A stretch of 64,000 nt of DNA, from contig CAYVUB010000003.1 in assembly GCA_964454675.1 (NCBI GenBank), positions 1 through 64,000 on the forward strand, in the 5' to 3' direction. This document shows positions 51,755 through 60,442 of the stretch, one piece after another. Below the pieces are notes generated by a model. The model made no database searches. It was not told the DNA's origin and worked only from the letters and a program-made list of their open reading frames with translations. The stretch comes from CAYVUB01 sp964454675. Its GTDB lineage: Bacteria > Bacteroidota > Bacteroidia > Flavobacteriales > Flavobacteriaceae. How positions within the stretch are numbered: the first letter of the stretch is position 1; the number at the start of each line of letters is the position of its first letter. The translations under genes were made by a program, and so were the position numbers.

Positions 51755-51905
51755 AAATCTTTTAGTTTTTTATAAGTTACATTGTCATATATACGTCTGG
51801 TCGTTAAAACCGGATTACATATAATTATCTCTCATGTGCAAATATAAGACCAAAGTGCGCATCATATCACAATTCTTTATAGATTTATGGTAATTATTTT
51901 ACAGA

Positions 51906-54827
51906 ATGTCACAGGTACCACTATTAGAAATCTTAAAATCAAAATTATCAGGAGAACTTCATTATGATGACCTGTTAAAATCGTTGTATGCAACAGATGC
52001 TTCAGTGTACAGGCAACTGCCTCTTGCTGTGGCGTACCCGAAAACGACAGCCGACATACAATTGTTGATTCGGTTTGCAAAAGAGCATCATACGTCGTTA
52101 ATTCCCAGAACGGCAGGTACATCATTAGCCGGTCAATGTGTAGGCAAAGGAATTGTTGTAGATGTGTCAAAATATTTTACAAGAATCATTGAGGTTAATG
52201 AAAAAGCAAAAACGGTTAAAGTACAACCGGGTGTTGTGAGAGATGCATTAAACAATTATTTAAAACCTTTCGGATTGTTTTTTAGCCCGAATACTTCTAC
52301 ATCCAACCGATGTATGATAGGCGGTATGGTTGGTAATAACTCATCGGGAACAACGTCTATACGATATGGTGTAACACGTGATAAAGTATTGCAGTTACAA
52401 ACCATTTTGAGCGATGGAAGCACGGTAACTTTCAAATCACTTACCAAAGAAGAATTTATTCAAAAAACACAATTACAATCACTTGAAGGTCATATTTACA
52501 GAACTATTTATACCGAACTTGAGCCGAAAGACGTACAAAACCGCATTGTGTCGCAGTTTCCAAAACCCGAAATCCATCGCCGAAATACAGGATACGCTGT
52601 TGATGAGCTGATACAAACCAATGTGTTTTCTGATAATTCTGAGGATTTTAATATGTGTAAGCTACTGTCGGGAAGTGAAGGCACGCTGGCATTTACCACA
52701 GAAATCACCTTACAGCTTGACGATTTACAACCTGAACATTCCGTAATGGTTGCTGCTCATTTTACAACTATTGAGCAATGTTTGCAAAGTGTTGAACCGG
52801 TTATGAAACATCATTTATACACCTGCGAAATGATGGATAAAACCATTTTGGATTGCACCAAACACAATAAAACCCAGCAGGAAAACCGCAGTTTTATTCA
52901 GGGCGATCCAAAGGCGGTATTGATGTGCGAAGTGCGTGCGACAACTATGGATGAGGCACAACAACAAGCCGAGCGGTTGATTGCAGATATTGAACAATCA
53001 CAATTAAGTTATGCGTTTCCTGTATTAAAAGGTGATGATATCAGCAAAGCGGTAACCTTGCGTCAGGCAGGTTTGGGCTTATTGGGCAATATGACAGGTG
53101 ATGTAAAATCGGCACCATGTATTGAAGATACGGCAGTAGCTTTGCCCGATTTGGCAAATTACATCAATGAGTTTACCGCATTGATGGAAAGCCATAACCA
53201 ACAGGCTATTTACTACGCACACGCCGGTGCGGGCGAGTTGCATTTACGGCCTATTCTCAATTTGAAAACGCAGGCCGGTGTTGATTTTTTCAGAAGAATT
53301 ACTACCGATGTGGCGCATTTGGTAAAAAAATACCAAGGTTCGTTAAGTGGCGAACACGGTGACGGCATTGTAAGGGCAGAATTTATTCCGATGATGATAG
53401 GTAATGAGAATTATAATCTGTTAAAGCGGATTAAATTGGCTTTCGATGCTGATGCTATTTTCAATCCGGGAAAAATTGTCGATGCGCTTCCAATGGATGA
53501 AAATTTACGCTACCAACCTGACAGAACAGAACCGGAAGTAAAAACACTTTTGGATTTTTCGGCATCTCAGGGCATATTGCGTGAAGCCGAAAAATGCAAC
53601 GGTTCGGGAGATTGCAGGAAACTGCCCGAATTTGGTGGTACCATGTGTCCAAGCTATAGAGCCACACGCAACGAAAAAGATACGACTCGTGCAAGAGCCA
53701 ATGCCTTACGTGAGTTTTTAACACATTCTGATAAAGAGAATAAGTTTGATCATGAAGAGTTAAAAGAAGTATTTGACTTGTGCCTGAGCTGTAAAGCTTG
53801 TGCCGGCGAATGCCCGAGCAGTGTGGACGTAGCAAGTTTAAAAGCCGAATTTCAGTACCAATATCAAAAAGCGAATGGTGTGAGCTTACGTACAAAATTG
53901 TTTGCATATAACAACCGGTTGAATGCTTTTGGAAGCAAATTTCCAAAACTTACAAATACTGTTTTTTCTAACGGTTTAAGTTCCGGAATTTTAAAAAAAT
54001 CTTTAGGAATTGCACAAAAAAGAAGCTTACCTCTAATTTCAAATAAAAGTTTAAGTAAGTATTTTCAAGAAGCTGAAAAACAAAATATTGATAAAAAATA
54101 TATTAAAGCGGTTTATTTGTTTAATGACGAGTTTACAAACCATCTGGATACAGAAACAGGTATTGATGCCATCACACTTTTACAGACATTAAACTACAAA
54201 GTGATTATTATCAATCACCCGGAATCCGGACGGGCTTTTCTGTCAAAAGGCTTGTTGGAGCATGCCAAAAAATTAGCCAACGAAAACGTATCCGTTTTTA
54301 AAGATTTGATTTCACCGGAAACACCTTTGATAGGTATTGAACCTTCGGCAATTTTAACGTTTAAAGACGAATATTTAAAATTGGCAGATGATAAGGAAGC
54401 CGCTCAAAGTGTAGCAAAACATACCTTTTTAATTGAAGAATTCATTCAGCAAGAAATTTCAACCGGCAATATAACTTCTGAACAGTTTACTAAAGAATCA
54501 AAAACCATTAAATTCCACGGACATTGTCATCAAAAAGCATTAAGTAATCAAGCTTCAAGCTTTGCTGTGTTGAATTTGCCTGTAAATTACAAAGTAACCA
54601 TTATTCCAAGCGGCTGTTGCGGTATGGCGGGAAGTTTTGGGTATGAAAAAGAGCATTATGATGTAAGCATGCAAATAGGCGGGCAAACACTTTTTCCGGC
54701 AATCAGAAACGCCTCTGACGATGTGATAATTTCAGCAAACGGTACCAGTTGCAGGCATCAGATTAAAGATGGAACTCAGCGCCATGCCAAACATCCTGTT
54801 TCAATATTACGGGAAGCTTTGTTATGA
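51906..54827 (+). CDS. FAD-linked and Fe-S-binding 2-hydroxyacid dehydrogenase (GlcD-GlcF fusion type)
   Basis: The 973-residue protein combines three parts. Residues 20-270 form a PCMH-type FAD-binding domain (IPRTAGTSLAGQC, PGVVRDALNNYL, GGMVGNNSSGTTSIRYG). Residues 270-540 form the FAD-oxidase C-terminal domain ending GKIVDA. The rest holds two cysteine clusters (CNGSGDCRKLPEFGGTMCPS and CLSCKACAGECPSSVD) and CCG motifs (HGHCHQKAL, PSGCCGMAGSFGYE). This is the layout of D-lactate or D-2-hydroxyglutarate dehydrogenases of the YdiJ type, which pass electrons to quinones. The exact substrate is not clear. It stands alone between a minus-strand porin gene and a convergent hydrolase gene. Confidence 0.9.
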   Translation: MSQVPLLEILKSKLSGELHYDDLLKSLYATDASVYRQLPLAVAYPKTTADIQLLIRFAKEHHTSLIPRTAGTSLAGQCVGKGIVVDVSKYFTRIIEVNEKAKTVKVQPGVVRDALNNYLKPFGLFFSPNTSTSNRCMIGGMVGNNSSGTTSIRYGVTRDKVLQLQTILSDGSTVTFKSLTKEEFIQKTQLQSLEGHIYRTIYTELEPKDVQNRIVSQFPKPEIHRRNTGYAVDELIQTNVFSDNSEDFNMCKLLSGSEGTLAFTTEITLQLDDLQPEHSVMVAAHFTTIEQCLQSVEPVMKHHLYTCEMMDKTILDCTKHNKTQQENRSFIQGDPKAVLMCEVRATTMDEAQQQAERLIADIEQSQLSYAFPVLKGDDISKAVTLRQAGLGLLGNMTGDVKSAPCIEDTAVALPDLANYINEFTALMESHNQQAIYYAHAGAGELHLRPILNLKTQAGVDFFRRITTDVAHLVKKYQGSLSGEHGDGIVRAEFIPMMIGNENYNLLKRIKLAFDADAIFNPGKIVDALPMDENLRYQPDRTEPEVKTLLDFSASQGILREAEKCNGSGDCRKLPEFGGTMCPSYRATRNEKDTTRARANALREFLTHSDKENKFDHEELKEVFDLCLSCKACAGECPSSVDVASLKAEFQYQYQKANGVSLRTKLFAYNNRLNAFGSKFPKLTNTVFSNGLSSGILKKSLGIAQKRSLPLISNKSLSKYFQEAEKQNIDKKYIKAVYLFNDEFTNHLDTETGIDAITLLQTLNYKVIIINHPESGRAFLSKGLLEHAKKLANENVSVFKDLISPETPLIGIEPSAILTFKDEYLKLADDKEAAQSVAKHTFLIEEFIQQEISTGNITSEQFTKESKTIKFHGHCHQKALSNQASSFAVLNLPVNYKVTIIPSGCCGMAGSFGYEKEHYDVSMQIGGQTLFPAIRNASDDVIISANGTSCRHQIKDGTQRHAKHPVSILREALL

Positions 54828-54850
54828 AATGCGGCTTTTTAAAAGAATGA

Positions 54851-55732
54851 TTATTTTTTTGAAGGTTCGCCTTTTTCAAATTGGTCCACAATGGTGATGG
54901 CTGCTATCAATTCTTTGAAATCCATATCTTTAATGTCTTCATCGGCAAAAAACGGGGACAACTTGTCAAAATTAAAGTTGTAGATTTTCCAACGCTTAAA
55001 CTGATATTCCAAAGCCGTGAAATTTTCAACCCAATCACCGGAATTAAGATACGTGGTTTTACCGGTCTTATTTTCTTTAATGAGCATTTTTGGCTGGTGT
55101 ATATGGCCGCACACTACATAATCATAGCCATTTTCTATTGCCAGCTCTGATATGACATTTTCAAAGTCATTGATATATTTCACGGCACTCTTGACACTGT
55201 TTTTGATGCGTTTTGAAAGAGAGTATTTTTCTTTTCCGAGTTTTTCCAGAAACCAATTGACCATTCTGTTAATGACGATTAATAAATCATAACCGTAACC
55301 GCCCAATTTTGCCAGCCATTTGGCATTTTGGATGGACACATCAAACACGTCACCGTGAAAAAACCAGGCTTTTTTTCCGTCGAGTTCCAACACGGCTTTG
55401 TTGACAATCTTAATGTTTCCGATAGTTGTATTGGTAAATTTCCGCAACATTTCATCATGGTTTCCGGTAATATAAATCACTTCAACACCATCAGCAGCCA
55501 TATCAATGATTTTCTTGATGACTTTTAAATGTGATTTTGGGAAATACCGCTTACTGAATTGCCAGATATCAACTATATCACCATTAAGGATCAATTTTTT
55601 AGGTTCAATACTGTTAAGATACATAAGTAATGGTTTGGCGTGACAACCGTAAGTTCCCAGATGAACATCTGAGATGACGGCAATTTCAACTTTTCGTTTT
55701 ATTTTCAATGTAGCAGGACAATTATGATACAA
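54851..55732 (-). CDS. UDP-2,3-diacylglucosamine diphosphatase-like metallophosphoesterase
   Basis: The calcineurin-like fold is shown by the metal-binding motifs ISDVHLGTYG, LILNGDIVDIW, ITGNHDEML, FFHGDVFD and CGHIHQP. The 293-residue length and the GDIVDIWQF segment fit the LpxH2 group, which cleaves UDP-2,3-diacylglucosamine to lipid X in lipid A synthesis. A general phosphoesterase cannot be excluded. The lptD gene in this window belongs to the same envelope pathway. The start is taken as the first ATG. The gene is convergent with the FAD/Fe-S gene. Confidence 0.85.
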   Translation of the reverse strand: MYHNCPATLKIKRKVEIAVISDVHLGTYGCHAKPLLMYLNSIEPKKLILNGDIVDIWQFSKRYFPKSHLKVIKKIIDMAADGVEVIYITGNHDEMLRKFTNTTIGNIKIVNKAVLELDGKKAWFFHGDVFDVSIQNAKWLAKLGGYGYDLLIVINRMVNWFLEKLGKEKYSLSKRIKNSVKSAVKYINDFENVISELAIENGYDYVVCGHIHQPKMLIKENKTGKTTYLNSGDWVENFTALEYQFKRWKIYNFNFDKLSPFFADEDIKDMDFKELIAAITIVDQFEKGEPSKK

Positions 55733-55814
55733 ATAACAACATTTAACATTACCTGAAGTTAAAACTCCAATTAAGTCTTTATAAGCATTTTGTTAAGTAA
55801 TTGTTAAAGCCTAC

Positions 55815-55877
55815 GACCGGTACATTTTCGACAGTATGACCTTTTAAACAAAGCAAATTAGACCGTTTGAACAAAGT
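55815..55877 (+). promoter_or_regulatory. Direct repeats next to the SDR promoter, probable AraC-type operator
   Basis: GACCTTTTAAACAAAGC (55838-55854) and GACCGTTTGAACAAAGT (55861-55877) match at 14 of 17 positions and start 23 bases apart. A further GACCG starts another 23 bases upstream (55815). The inner repeat touches the TTG of the promoter. Tandem 17-base sites on one face of the helix beside the -33 element are the usual layout for AraC-type activators, and such a regulator is encoded one gene downstream. Confidence 0.5.
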
Positions 55878-55904
55878 TGCCCGACAAAACACACTCTACT
55901 TTTG
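55877..55904 (+). promoter_or_regulatory. Bacteroidota-type promoter of the SDR gene
   Basis: TTG (55877-55879), a 17-base spacer and TACTTTTG (55897-55904) match the consensus exactly. The start codon follows at 55926. Confidence 0.65.
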
Positions 55905-55925
55905 TCCCAACAAAATAATTTAAAA

Positions 55926-56921
55926 ATGGGACAAACAAATTACAACGGAGCATTACAGAAACCAATAGGTTCGGGCTTCAACGCAACATCAACTTCAACA
56001 GAAGTCATCAAAGGCATTAACCTTACAGGAAAAATTGCCATCATAACAGGCGGTAACACAGGTATCGGTTTGGAAACCACCAAAACACTTGCAGCCGCAG
56101 GAGCAACAGTGATAGTTCCTGCAAGAGATGTTGAAAAAGCAAAGAAAAACCTGCAAGGCATTAATAATGTAGAGCTTGAAGCAATGGATTTAATGAATCC
56201 TGATTCTATTGATGCCTTTGCCAAAAAGTTTTTGTCTTCGGGCAGGCCTCTTCATCTGCTTATTAACAACGCAGGTATTATGTGGGTTCCGTTACGCAGG
56301 GACAATCGGGGAATTGAATCGCAATTAGCCGTAAATTATTTGGCACAATTTCAACTCACAGCCAAACTATGGACTGCATTAAAAAAAGCCAACGGAGCAA
56401 GAGTTGTAAATGTTTCTTCGCAAGGACATCAATTTGCACCTTTCAATTTTGACGACCCGAATTTTGAAAATCGGGAATACGAAACCTTGCAAGGTTACGG
56501 ACAATCAAAAACCGCTGTCAATTTGTTTTCACTTGAATTAGACAATCGTGCAAAAGAGTTTGACGTGAGAGTATATTCATTACACCCGGGTTCTATTGGC
56601 GGAACAGAATTAGCAAGAGAAGCACCATTAGAATTGTTTATAAAAATGGGCTTTTGTGATGACAAAGGAAATATGTTGCCCGAAGTTGCCGCTTCACTCA
56701 AAACAATTCCGCAAGGTGCATCTACAACAATTTGGTGTGCAACAAGTCCGCTATTAGACAACATTGGCGGTGTGTATTGCGAAGACACCGACATTGCCGA
56801 ATTATCTTTGACACAAGAAGTTTATGCAGGTGTAAAACCGTATTCGTTGGACGAAGCCAACGCAAAAAACTTGTGGCAATTAAGCGAAAAATTGACAGGA
56901 ATAACATTTCAACTTAATTGA
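55926..56921 (+). CDS. Short-chain dehydrogenase/reductase
   Basis: The 331-residue protein has the classical SDR layout. The cofactor site is TGGNTGIG (residues 41-48), NNAG lies at 114-117, and the catalytic residues are Ser164/165 (VNVSSQG), Tyr191 and Lys195 (YGQSK). The arginine-containing PARDVEKAKK after strand 2 suggests NADPH. It resembles the retinol-dehydrogenase/WW-oxidoreductase-like SDR group, and the substrate is unknown. The open frame starts at a TTG inside the -7 box, so I take the ATG at 55926. An AraC-type regulator gene follows after 29 bases, with its probable binding site upstream of this gene. Confidence 0.9.
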   Translation: MGQTNYNGALQKPIGSGFNATSTSTEVIKGINLTGKIAIITGGNTGIGLETTKTLAAAGATVIVPARDVEKAKKNLQGINNVELEAMDLMNPDSIDAFAKKFLSSGRPLHLLINNAGIMWVPLRRDNRGIESQLAVNYLAQFQLTAKLWTALKKANGARVVNVSSQGHQFAPFNFDDPNFENREYETLQGYGQSKTAVNLFSLELDNRAKEFDVRVYSLHPGSIGGTELAREAPLELFIKMGFCDDKGNMLPEVAASLKTIPQGASTTIWCATSPLLDNIGGVYCEDTDIAELSLTQEVYAGVKPYSLDEANAKNLWQLSEKLTGITFQLN

Positions 56922-56927
56922 TAATTG

Positions 56928-56935
56928 TAACTTTG
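56928..56935 (+). promoter_or_regulatory. Possible -7 box of the AraC-type regulator gene
   Basis: TAACTTTG matches TAnnTTTG 16 bases before the ATG, but no TTG is well placed upstream. Transcription from the SDR promoter may also reach the gene. Confidence 0.35.
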
Positions 56936-56950
56936 TAACCACACAAGCAA

Positions 56951-57757
56951 ATGGATTTTCAATTAAAATACATAACAGACGACATTAAACTTTCTTGCTA
57001 CGAAGACAAGTTATTTAAGACAGAAGTTGTGTTTGACCACCATATGCTTGTGTGGTTCATTTCGGGCGAAACAAAAATCATTCAAGCCGACCAAAACTAT
57101 TTGTTTAAGACAGGCGACATTTTTCTTATTCCAAGAAATCAGTTAGCGACAATCATCAATTATCCGAAAGACGGAGAGCCGCATAAGTCGGTGGTAATGC
57201 ACCTTTCCATTGACAGACTACGAGAATTTTACGCCAATCTTAATATAAAGCCAAAAGTTTCCGCAACACAAAAAATCCGAAGTTTTGACAAACACCCATT
57301 GTTAGAAAGCTGTCTTGCTTCGTTGATACCTTATTTTGACGTGCAGGAAAAATTTCCCGAAAACATTGCTTCATTAAAAATTACAGAAGCAATTTCAATT
57401 CTAAGAACGATTGACAAAAGCATTGACAACATTTTAGCCAACTTTGAAGAACCGTATAAAATTGACTTGTCAAATTTTATGGAAAAGAATTTTATGTTCA
57501 ATATGCCGTTGGAAAAATTCGGTTACTTGACAGGTCGCAGTTTGACAACTTTCAAACGAGATTTTCATAAACTTTACAACATAACGCCACAGCGTTGGCT
57601 GACACAAAAACGGTTGGAACTTGCCCACTATCAGCTGACAGAAAAAAACAAAAAACCCGTTGAAGTATATTTAGAAACAGGATTTGAAAACTTATCGCAT
57701 TTCTCTTACGCTTTCAAAAAACAATTCGGACTAACACCGACAGAATTGTTAAAATAA
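56951..57757 (+). CDS. AraC-family transcriptional regulator
   Basis: Residues 15-120 look like a cupin sensor domain (HHMLVWFISGETKI, then TGDIFLIPRNQLATI). The two helix-turn-helix motifs occupy residues 175-268, with MPLEKFGYLTGRSLTTFKRDF for the first and NLSHFSYAFKKQFGLTPTELLK for the second, the family hallmark. It very probably controls the SDR gene immediately upstream, where 23-base-phased direct repeats flank the promoter. The effector is unknown. The SDR and regulator pair sits between envelope and shikimate genes and looks like a small self-contained cassette. Confidence 0.92.
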   Translation: MDFQLKYITDDIKLSCYEDKLFKTEVVFDHHMLVWFISGETKIIQADQNYLFKTGDIFLIPRNQLATIINYPKDGEPHKSVVMHLSIDRLREFYANLNIKPKVSATQKIRSFDKHPLLESCLASLIPYFDVQEKFPENIASLKITEAISILRTIDKSIDNILANFEEPYKIDLSNFMEKNFMFNMPLEKFGYLTGRSLTTFKRDFHKLYNITPQRWLTQKRLELAHYQLTEKNKKPVEVYLETGFENLSHFSYAFKKQFGLTPTELLK

Positions 57758-57792
57758 GAAATAAGTAAAAAATACACAATCTTTGGCATTTG

Positions 57793-57800
57793 TATTTTTG
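57793..57800 (+). promoter_or_regulatory. Possible -7 box of aroC
   Basis: TATTTTTG matches TAnnTTTG 43 bases upstream of the aroC ATG. A TTG at the usual distance is missing. Confidence 0.35.
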
Positions 57801-57843
57801 TTTCTCTAATTTTCCAATTACATTAGCAACAAATACATTGTAT

Positions 57844-58911
57844 ATGGCAGGAAATTCCTATGGGAAATTATTTACGCTTACCACGTTTGGTGAATCGCAC
57901 GGTGATGCCATAGGCGGTATCATTGATGGTTGTCCTTCCGGATTGCATCTTGATTTTGAAGCCATTCAAAACGAGTTAAACCGTCGTAAACCGGGGCAAT
58001 CGGAAATTGTTACCCAACGAAAAGAACCCGATACTGTTCAGTTTTTATCGGGAATTTTTGAAGGACAAACCACAGGAACACCAATAGGGTTTACCATTCA
58101 AAATACCAACCAAAAATCCAATGACTATTCGCATATAAAAGATGTGTACCGTCCAAGCCACGCCGATTATACCTATGATAAAAAATACGGTATAAGGGAT
58201 TATCGCGGTGGCGGGCGCAGTTCGGCACGTGAAACAGCATCGCGTGTGGTTGCCGGCGCTATTGCAAAGCAGTTGCTGAAAGATGTCAAGATTTTTGCTT
58301 ACACATCATCTGTAGGAGATATTTTTCTGGAAAAGCCGTATCAGGATATTGATATTTCAAAAATTGAAACCAACGATGTGCGCTGCCCGGATGATGCCGT
58401 GGCGCAGCAAATGATTGATAAAATAAAAGCCATAAGAAAAGAAGGCGATACCATAGGCGGCACTGTAACATGTTTTATACAGAACGTTCCCGCAGGATTG
58501 GGTGAGCCGGTTTTTGATAAGCTTCACGCAGAACTTGGTAAAGCCATGCTGTCCATCAATGCCGTAAAAGGATTTGAATACGGCAGCGGTTTTTGCGGTG
58601 CAAGGATGAAAGGTTCTGAGCATAACGATTTGTTTAACAGTGACGGCACAACAAAAACCAATCTTTCGGGAGGTATTCAAGGCGGTATCAGTAATGGTAT
58701 GGACATCTATTTCAGGGTAGCGTTTAAACCTGTGGCAACCATCATACAAAAACAAGATACATTAAACAATCGGGGAGACATTGTTGAAATGCAGGGTAAA
58801 GGCAGGCACGACCCCTGTGTAGTGCCAAGAGCGGTTCCTATTGTGGAAGCTATGGCGGCATTGGTACTGGCAGATTTTACACTCCTGCGAAAGCAGGAGT
58901 CTCATCAATGA
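57844..58911 (+). CDS. aroC: Chorismate synthase
   Basis: The 355-residue enzyme converts EPSP to chorismate using reduced FMN, the last common step of aromatic amino acid synthesis. The signatures GESHG (start of the first motif), RYRGGGRSSARETASRV-like DYRGGGRSSARETASRV and the C-terminal RHDPCVVPRAVPIVEAM are intact. The frame opens 54 bases upstream, but the ATG at 57844 (MAGNSYGKLFTLTTFGESHG) is the family start. The last residues, after VLADFTLL, read RKQESHQ and are encoded by a hairpin repeat (58881-58905). The natural C-terminus has therefore probably been replaced or extended by the repeat. Confidence 0.96.
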   Translation: MAGNSYGKLFTLTTFGESHGDAIGGIIDGCPSGLHLDFEAIQNELNRRKPGQSEIVTQRKEPDTVQFLSGIFEGQTTGTPIGFTIQNTNQKSNDYSHIKDVYRPSHADYTYDKKYGIRDYRGGGRSSARETASRVVAGAIAKQLLKDVKIFAYTSSVGDIFLEKPYQDIDISKIETNDVRCPDDAVAQQMIDKIKAIRKEGDTIGGTVTCFIQNVPAGLGEPVFDKLHAELGKAMLSINAVKGFEYGSGFCGARMKGSEHNDLFNSDGTTKTNLSGGIQGGISNGMDIYFRVAFKPVATIIQKQDTLNNRGDIVEMQGKGRHDPCVVPRAVPIVEAMAALVLADFTLLRKQESHQ

Positions 58912-58980
58912 ATAGATGAAACTTAATTTTTTTTAGACAAATTCAAATAATTAAAATGAGATTCCTGTCTTCGCAGGAAT
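58881..58980. repeat. Inverted pair of hairpin repeats at the aroC-symporter junction
   Basis: The first unit, ACTCCTGC-gaaa-GCAGGAGT followed by CTCAT (58881-58905), is a perfect 8-base hairpin. The second unit, ATGAG followed by ATTCCTG-tcttcg-CAGGAAT (58956-58980), is the same 25-base element in opposite orientation, matching at about 21 positions. Fifty AT-rich bases lie between. The first unit is inside the aroC frame and the second ends 7 bases before the next ATG. A related copy is at 44432-44453. Confidence 0.7.
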
Positions 58981-58987
58981 TTAGCTT

Positions 58988-60433
58988 ATGAAAAAACTCG
59001 CATTACACTGGAAAATTATTATAGGAATGGTACTTGGAGTCATCTGGGCTTTACTGTCAAGCTGGCTGGGCTGGAGTGAATTTACCATCAATTGGATTGA
59101 CCCTTTTGGGACTATATTTATCAATTTACTGAAGCTCATAGCTGTTCCGTTAGTATTATTTTCAATTATTAGCGGTGTTGCAAATCTTGGAGATCCGGCA
59201 AGTTTGGGCAAAATGGGAGGGAAGACAATAATTATTATAATGATTAATAGTGTTATAGCAATCTCTTTAGGACTTTTATTGGTCAACACCATTAAGCCCG
59301 GAAAGTTAATTGATGATCAAAGCCTTATTGACAATCGTATTAGCTATGAAATTTGGGCAAACTCACAAGGACATGAAATTAAAGACGGAAAGAATTACCT
59401 GCAAGACCCTGAATTTTTTGAGCGGGCTAAGCAAATATCCACACTTACACAAGTAGAATTGGAAAAAGCATCTGTATCTGATAAAATTGCTTCGGCACAT
59501 AAACTTCAGGAAAAATCGCCTCTGCAACCTTTGGTTGATGTTGTTCCCGATAATTTCTTTTTTTCACTTTCTAATAATAGCTTAATGTTGCAAATCATTT
59601 TCTTTGCCTTGTTTTTTAGTATTTGCATATTGTTTCTTCCCAAGAAAAAAACAAAGCCTGTGATTAAGTTTGTAGATAGTGCGTTGGAAATTTTTCTTAA
59701 AATGATAGATGTAGTTATGCAGGCAGCGCCATTTTTTGTTTTTGCATTGCTTGCCGGTGTGGTAAGTAAAATGGCGGGTAATGATGTAGGTAAAGTAGTA
59801 GAAATATTCAAAGGATTAAGCTGGTACACATTAACGGTTTTATTAGGATTGCTTCTTGTAATTTTTGCTATATATCCTTTGCTAATGAAAATTTTTGTCA
59901 GAAAAATACCTTATACCGGATTTTTTAAAGCAATGGCACCGGCACAGACTCTGGCTTTTTCTACCTCCAGCAGCGCAGCCACATTGCCGGTAACTATGGA
60001 GTGTGTAGAAAACAATCTGGGAGTAGATAAAAAAGTATCCAGTTTTACACTTCCTATTGGTGCAACAATCAATATGGACGGAACGAGTTTGTATCAAGCA
60101 ATTGCTGTAGTTTTTTTAGCTCAACTGCACATGATTGACCTCACGTTTACGCAGCAACTTATCATCGTTGTAACGGCAACATTAGCATCTATAGGAGCTG
60201 CGCCTGTACCAAGTGCAGGATTGGTAATGCTTATTATTGTGATGGAATCTGTAGGGCTTAACCCGGCCTGGATTGCTATTATTTTTCCTGTAGATAGAAT
60301 TTTGGATATGTTTAGAACCGTAGTTAATGTTTCAGGTGATGCCGTGGTAGCTTCTATTGTGGCAAAAGGAGAGGGAATGCTTCATTACCAGGAAAAAAGC
60401 AATCCTTCGGATACCTTTGATTTAGATTCCTGA
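58988..60433 (+). CDS. Dicarboxylate/amino acid:cation symporter (DAACS family)
   Basis: The 481-residue membrane protein belongs to the GltP/DctA family that takes up glutamate, aspartate or C4-dicarboxylates with sodium or protons. The serine-rich re-entrant loop is AFSTSSSAATLPVTMEC, followed by LPIGATINMDGTSLYQA, which binds cations, and later APVPSAGLVML. About eight transmembrane segments are present. An extra loop of about 80 residues between segments 3 and 4 (IKPGKLIDDQSLIDNR onward) is longer than in typical bacterial members. The start codon lies just behind a hairpin repeat whose right arm carries AGGA. Confidence 0.92.
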   Translation: MKKLALHWKIIIGMVLGVIWALLSSWLGWSEFTINWIDPFGTIFINLLKLIAVPLVLFSIISGVANLGDPASLGKMGGKTIIIIMINSVIAISLGLLLVNTIKPGKLIDDQSLIDNRISYEIWANSQGHEIKDGKNYLQDPEFFERAKQISTLTQVELEKASVSDKIASAHKLQEKSPLQPLVDVVPDNFFFSLSNNSLMLQIIFFALFFSICILFLPKKKTKPVIKFVDSALEIFLKMIDVVMQAAPFFVFALLAGVVSKMAGNDVGKVVEIFKGLSWYTLTVLLGLLLVIFAIYPLLMKIFVRKIPYTGFFKAMAPAQTLAFSTSSSAATLPVTMECVENNLGVDKKVSSFTLPIGATINMDGTSLYQAIAVVFLAQLHMIDLTFTQQLIIVVTATLASIGAAPVPSAGLVMLIIVMESVGLNPAWIAIIFPVDRILDMFRTVVNVSGDAVVASIVAKGEGMLHYQEKSNPSDTFDLDS

Positions 60434-60442
60434 GAAAAACGT

